Assembly (NCBI RefSeq): GCF_030547425.1
Contig: NZ_JAUORH010000011.1
Span: 45,316 to 109,315, forward strand
Length of the DNA stretch: 64,000 bases
Reading direction: 5' to 3'
Source of the DNA: Tenacibaculum sp. 1_MG-2023
GTDB lineage: Bacteria > Bacteroidota > Bacteroidia > Flavobacteriales > Flavobacteriaceae
Position 1 is the stretch's first letter, and every line of letters begins with the position of its first letter. The position numbers and the translations under genes were made by a program. The notes under the pieces are model-generated. The model searched no databases, was not told the origin of the DNA, and saw nothing but the letters and a program-made list of their open reading frames with translations. This document shows, piece by piece, positions 60,637 to 64,000 of this stretch.

Positions 60637-61262
60637 TGAAAAAACACAAATATATAAAGTTCGTTTATTTCGCTTTTCTATTCACATTTTTATCAATTTC
60701 ATGCAAGCATAAAGAACATGAATACCATAGTATTACAGATAAAATAGAAGCCGAAAGTAAAAACTATAACGGAGTTTCTATTTCTTCCGAAAAATATTTA
60801 GAAGGAATGAAAATGATGGAGGTTACAGAAAATAATATCACTTTTTTAATTCCAACAAGAAAAGATAAAATTAAATCCTATAAATGTACTGAGTGTCATA
60901 CACAACCTTTGATAAAAATGCAAACTAAAGATATAAAAAAGGCACATTGGAACATTAAATTAAATCATGCAGCATTAAATACAATGAATTGTATTACCTG
61001 TCATGATAGTAATAATATGGATAAACTAAAGAGTATAACGGGGCATTCTATTGATTTAAATAAAAGCTATAAACTGTGTAGCCAATGCCATCAAAAACAA
61101 TACAAAGATTGGACAGGAGGTGCTCACGGAAAACGAATTGAAAGTTGGGCTTCACCAAGAGCTTCTATGACCTGTGTTAATTGTCATAACCCACATTCAC
61201 CTAGCTTTGACACTAAGTGGCCTGCAAGATTTAATACTCAAAAAGTAAAAGAACGTAAATAA
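60636..61262 (+). CDS. Tetraheme cytochrome c lipoprotein
   Basis: A 208-residue lipoprotein (lipobox LSISC, Cys 23) with four CxxCH motifs at 84-88 (CTECH), 119-123 (CITCH), 148-152 (CSQCH) and 180-184 (CVNCH). It belongs to the broad cytochrome c3/NapC-NrfH-like group but lacks a NapC membrane anchor. Its place between NapB and an NrfC/NrfD pair suggests it passes electrons from the membrane quinol dehydrogenase to NapB. Exact partners are inferred. Confidence 0.8.
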   Translation: MKKHKYIKFVYFAFLFTFLSISCKHKEHEYHSITDKIEAESKNYNGVSISSEKYLEGMKMMEVTENNITFLIPTRKDKIKSYKCTECHTQPLIKMQTKDIKKAHWNIKLNHAALNTMNCITCHDSNNMDKLKSITGHSIDLNKSYKLCSQCHQKQYKDWTGGAHGKRIESWASPRASMTCVNCHNPHSPSFDTKWPARFNTQKVKERK

Positions 61263-61271
61263 TTTTTAGGC

Positions 61272-62399
61272 ATGAGCAATAACAAAAAAAAATGGTTTAC
61301 TCTAAACCTAAATAGTAAACATAAACAAAAAAATAATTCTTGTGGTTGTGGAAAAACATCTGGAGGTTGTAATTCACATACCCAGAAAGAAGAACTGAAT
61401 GAACAAGAGTTTTATAAAGCAGCGGTAAATGCTTCTATAGGAGAAGAGAAGCACAAAGATGGTTTTGATCAAGTATTTGATGTCAAGATGGATAGACGTT
61501 CTGCTTTTAAAAAATTAACTGCAAGTTTATTAATTGGAGCTGGAGCAGTTTCTTCATGTACAAGTGTGACTTCTAGCGATGAATCTAAAGAAAAAGCTCA
61601 AATAGATTGGGAGGAACAGTTTAAAGGTAACTATAAACTAATGACAGATGAAGAAAAAGAAGCAACTGTAAATCGTTTAATGCGTTCGTACCAATTACGT
61701 ACCGGAAAAACAATAAATATGTCTTCTAAAAATGCTGAAGAAGATGTATTGTTTGGATACGCTTTTAACATTTCTAAATGTCAAGGGTATATGGACTGTG
61801 TGAGTGCTTGTGTTGAAGAAAATAACCAAGACAGAAATTCACAAATGCAATATATCCGAATCCATGAAATGAAAGATGGTAAAGGTTTTAATTTCAATGA
61901 AGCTGATGACAATTATTATCATGAAGTTCCTGCGGAAGGTCATTTTTATATGGGAACTCAATGCTTTCATTGTGATAACCCACCATGTGTAGAAGTTTGT
62001 CCTGTACAAGCTACTTGGCGAGAAAAAGACGGATTGGTAGTCGTTGACTACGATTGGTGTGTAGGTTGTCGTTATTGTATGGCTGCATGCCCTTACGATG
62101 GTCGTCGATTCAACTGGAGTAAACCAGAAGTACCTGAAGAGGAAATTAACCATAATCAACATTATTTAGGAAATCGAATGCGAAAAAAGGGAGTCATGGA
62201 AAAGTGTACTTTTTGTGTTCAACGCTCTAGAGCAGGTAAAAATCCTGCATGTGTGGAAGCTTGCCCTACCGGAGCACGTATTTTCGGAAACTTGCTCGAC
62301 CCTAAGAGTACCATTCGATGGGTATTAGAAAACAAAAAAGTATTCAGATTAAAAGAAGATTTAGGTACCGAACCAAAGTTTTGGTACTTCATGGATTAA
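61272..62399 (+). CDS. NrfC-like four-cluster Fe-S subunit
   Basis: A 375-residue electron-transfer subunit. Four cluster motifs are visible: CQGYMDCVSACVEEN, CFHCDNPPCVEVCPVQA, CVGCRYCMAACPYDGR and the CTFCVQRSRAGKNPACVEAC run. An unusual N-terminus of about 70 residues contains CGCGKTSGGC, then RRSAFKKLTASLL and a lipobox-like GAVSSC (Cys 96), a twin-arginine-like segment far from the start. It is followed 10 bases later by the NrfD-like gene. Confidence 0.87.
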   Translation: MSNNKKKWFTLNLNSKHKQKNNSCGCGKTSGGCNSHTQKEELNEQEFYKAAVNASIGEEKHKDGFDQVFDVKMDRRSAFKKLTASLLIGAGAVSSCTSVTSSDESKEKAQIDWEEQFKGNYKLMTDEEKEATVNRLMRSYQLRTGKTINMSSKNAEEDVLFGYAFNISKCQGYMDCVSACVEENNQDRNSQMQYIRIHEMKDGKGFNFNEADDNYYHEVPAEGHFYMGTQCFHCDNPPCVEVCPVQATWREKDGLVVVDYDWCVGCRYCMAACPYDGRRFNWSKPEVPEEEINHNQHYLGNRMRKKGVMEKCTFCVQRSRAGKNPACVEACPTGARIFGNLLDPKSTIRWVLENKKVFRLKEDLGTEPKFWYFMD

Positions 62400-62409
62400 A
62401 AAATATACA

Positions 62410-63627
62410 ATGAGAAGACTTAAAGTTTTTACAAGTTTAGTTAAAGGCAGTTTAGATATTATTACTAAAGGTTCAAAAAAATATCACCTTTGGATGGCTT
62501 TTTTAACCCTAGTCATCCTCATAGGAATGTATTGTTATTCAATTCAGTTAGAACACGGATTAAGCGTTACGGGAATGACGGATAGAGTAAGCTGGGGATT
62601 ATATATATCTAACTTTACGTTTTTAGTAGGAGTTGCAGCCGCTGCCGTTATGTTAGTAATGCCTACCTATGTATTAAAAGATATTGACTTTAAACAAGCC
62701 GTTTTAATTGGTGAAGGTTTAGCCGTTGCAGCACTAATTATGTGTTTAGCCTTTGTTGTTGCTGATATGGGAGGACCTTCTGTTTTATGGCATATGATTC
62801 CTGGTTTTGGTGTTTTTAATTTTCCTAATTCCATGCTTACTTGGGATGTAATTGTATTAAATGGATATTTGTTTCTAAACATCACCATTCCTTTTTATAT
62901 CTTATTCAGACACTATCAAGGAAAAGAAGCAAAAGCAAATGTGTATGTACCAGGAGCTATATTATCTGTTTTTTGGGCGGTAGGTATTCACTTAGTTACA
63001 GCATTTTTGTATCAAGGTTTACAAGCACGTCCTTTTTGGAACAATGCTTTATTAGGACCTCGATTTTTAGCCTCTGCATTCGCAGCTGGTCCAGCTTTAA
63101 TTATTTTAGTTTTAGCAATCATTAGGACCTTTACTACATTTAAAATTGAAGATAAGACTATTAAGAAAATAGCAATGGTAGTTACTGTTGCCGCTCAAAT
63201 AAATATTATAATGCTAGTCTCTGAATTGTTTAAGGAATTTTACGCTCCAACACATCATAGTGAAAGTGCTTATTATTTATTCTTTGGTTTAGATGGAAAA
63301 ACAGCATTATTACCATGGATTTGGACTGCTATTTCATTAAATGTCTTAGCTACAATTATTCTAACTTTTCATAGACTTAGAAACAATTTGAAAGTATTAT
63401 ATTTTGCTTGTTTTATATTATTTATAGCTATTTGGATTGAAAAAGGGTTTGGTTTAATTGTACCGGGTTTCATTCCTGGTCCTTACGGAAAAATAGCTGA
63501 ATACACTCCTACTGGAATAGAAATAGGTGTTACTTTAGGTATTTGGGCCTTAGGAGCTCTTATATTCACTATTTTAGCAAGAACAGCCATTGGTATTGAA
63601 ACAGGTAAATTACGTTACAAAAATTAA
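62410..63627 (+). CDS. NrfD/PsrC-like membrane quinol dehydrogenase subunit
   Basis: A 405-residue integral membrane protein with about nine to ten helices (WMAFLTLVILIGMYCYSIQL, AAAVMLVMPTYVLKDIDF, LIMCLAFVVADMGGP and others). It matches the NrfD/PsrC/ActC family, which oxidises menaquinol and passes electrons to an NrfC-type partner. It ends the nap operon before a strong terminator. It probably replaces NapC or NapGH as quinol oxidase for NapA. Confidence 0.88.
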   Translation: MRRLKVFTSLVKGSLDIITKGSKKYHLWMAFLTLVILIGMYCYSIQLEHGLSVTGMTDRVSWGLYISNFTFLVGVAAAAVMLVMPTYVLKDIDFKQAVLIGEGLAVAALIMCLAFVVADMGGPSVLWHMIPGFGVFNFPNSMLTWDVIVLNGYLFLNITIPFYILFRHYQGKEAKANVYVPGAILSVFWAVGIHLVTAFLYQGLQARPFWNNALLGPRFLASAFAAGPALIILVLAIIRTFTTFKIEDKTIKKIAMVVTVAAQINIIMLVSELFKEFYAPTHHSESAYYLFFGLDGKTALLPWIWTAISLNVLATIILTFHRLRNNLKVLYFACFILFIAIWIEKGFGLIVPGFIPGPYGKIAEYTPTGIEIGVTLGIWALGALIFTILARTAIGIETGKLRYKN

Positions 63628-63645
63628 ATTATACTTTATTATAAA

Positions 63646-63685
63646 CTAAAAATCCTATGAATTTTAAAACTCATAGGATTTTTAG
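63646..63685 (+). terminator. Intrinsic terminator of the nap operon
   Basis: 15-bp perfect stem CTAAAAATCCTATGA / TCATAGGATTTTTAG with a 10-base AT loop, 19 bases past the nrfD-like stop. Confidence 0.85.
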
Positions 63686-63925
63686 TACCTGATTGTATTT
63701 AGATCCACAAAGCCAAATACTGTAATGTTTACATTACTTTTTCTTACGTTTATACTTCTTTTACGCATCTTCGAAAACATCTCTTTATACATGTACTCAC
63801 TACATATTACACTTCCTATTACTTAAAGAGGGGATTATCTTAATAAGTTAATTACTTACCTATAATTATCTTAAAGCTTTAGTCAGGTTAAGTAGCAATA
63901 AAATATTGAAGTTAAAATAGGTGCA
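63686..63925. other. Gene-free gap before the rRNA operon
   Basis: About 240 bases of AT-rich sequence between two terminators. I see no open frame, tRNA or repeat in it. Confidence 0.6.
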
Positions 63926-63959
63926 TAAAAAAACCTCAATCTTTTAAAGATTGAGGTTT
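63926..63959 (-). terminator. Terminator of the rRNA operon
   Basis: 14-bp stem AAACCTCAATCTTT / AAAGATTGAGGTTT (63931-63944, 63946-63959); on the minus strand it is followed by a T-run. It lies just past the 5S 3' end. Confidence 0.85.
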
Positions 63960-63966
63960 ATAAAGA

Positions 63967-64000
63967 AAGGCAACGACCTACTCTCCCACCATTGGCAGTA
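63967..64000 (-). rRNA. rrf: 5S ribosomal RNA, 3' end only
   Basis: The minus strand reads TACTGCCAATGGTGGGAGAG and then TAGGTCGTTGCC, the conserved 3' part of bacterial 5S rRNA that ends the molecule. The rest, with the 23S and 16S genes expected upstream on this strand, lies beyond the right edge. Confidence 0.85.

Overview
The window looks like chromosomal DNA of a low-GC marine member of the Bacteroidota, family Flavobacteriaceae, probably Tenacibaculum or a close relative. This rests on gene content and order (kpsF-tatC-lptB, the aroQ/xerD neighbourhood, DUF4199 next to a GT2 glycosyltransferase, DUF5606 next to mazG) and on promoters of the Bacteroidota type (-7 TAnnTTTG, in several cases with a TTG near -33). 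No genome comparison was possible, so the genus is an inference.

Layout. 1-25.7 kb is core genome: a DUF1801 fragment, recQ, kpsF-tatC-CMD protein-lptB, pssA, a YheT hydrolase, a DUF4105 protein, aroQ, two outer-membrane barrel proteins with the same terminator sequence, xerD, the SRP RNA, DUF4199/GT2, phosphohexomutase, an ABC exporter, a CCA-type nucleotidyltransferase, an LTA-synthase-like protein, Sua5, a Stealth protein, dapD, ruvX, def, DUF5606 and mazG. 25.7-29.8 kb is a decaying accessory patch: a second copy of the mazG 3' end, dispersed GTCATTCC repeats, a MITE-like element, a nitroreductase gene with an in-frame stop, a small secreted-protein gene with three in-frame stops, a CrtA-like gene with an unknown partner, and a small membrane protein.

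29.9-47.9 kb is an 18-kb, single-strand sulfur supercluster. From its upstream end it has a SAM-I riboswitch, an O-acetylhomoserine sulfhydrylase, a MetX-aspartokinase-homoserine dehydrogenase fusion, an exact 21-bp periodic array, a second transsulfuration enzyme and an Rrf2 regulator. A strong promoter with a palindrome over its -33 box follows, then DUF2061-cysH-cysD-cysN-ferredoxin-sulfite reductase-cobA-HPP-siroheme synthase-ferredoxin reductase-ferredoxin-cysE-cysM. Together these cover sulfate activation and reduction, siroheme supply, electron supply, cysteine synthesis and homocysteine synthesis. 48-50.6 kb is a methionine/redox repair operon (msrB-msrA-selO).

50.7-63.7 kb is an anaerobic nitrate-respiration region: alginate-export-type porin plus ric, an acetyl-CoA hydrolase/transferase, nadA-nadB, a ModE-like regulator, and napD-napA-tetraheme NapB-tetraheme lipoprotein-NrfC-like-NrfD-like. 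Five promoters here carry a CRP/FNR-type site (TGAN-N4-ATCA or its reverse complement) centred exactly 29.5 bp upstream of the first base of the -7 box. This is the strongest hidden signal I found and points to one regulon. The window ends in the 3' end of a 5S rRNA gene that converges on the nap operon.
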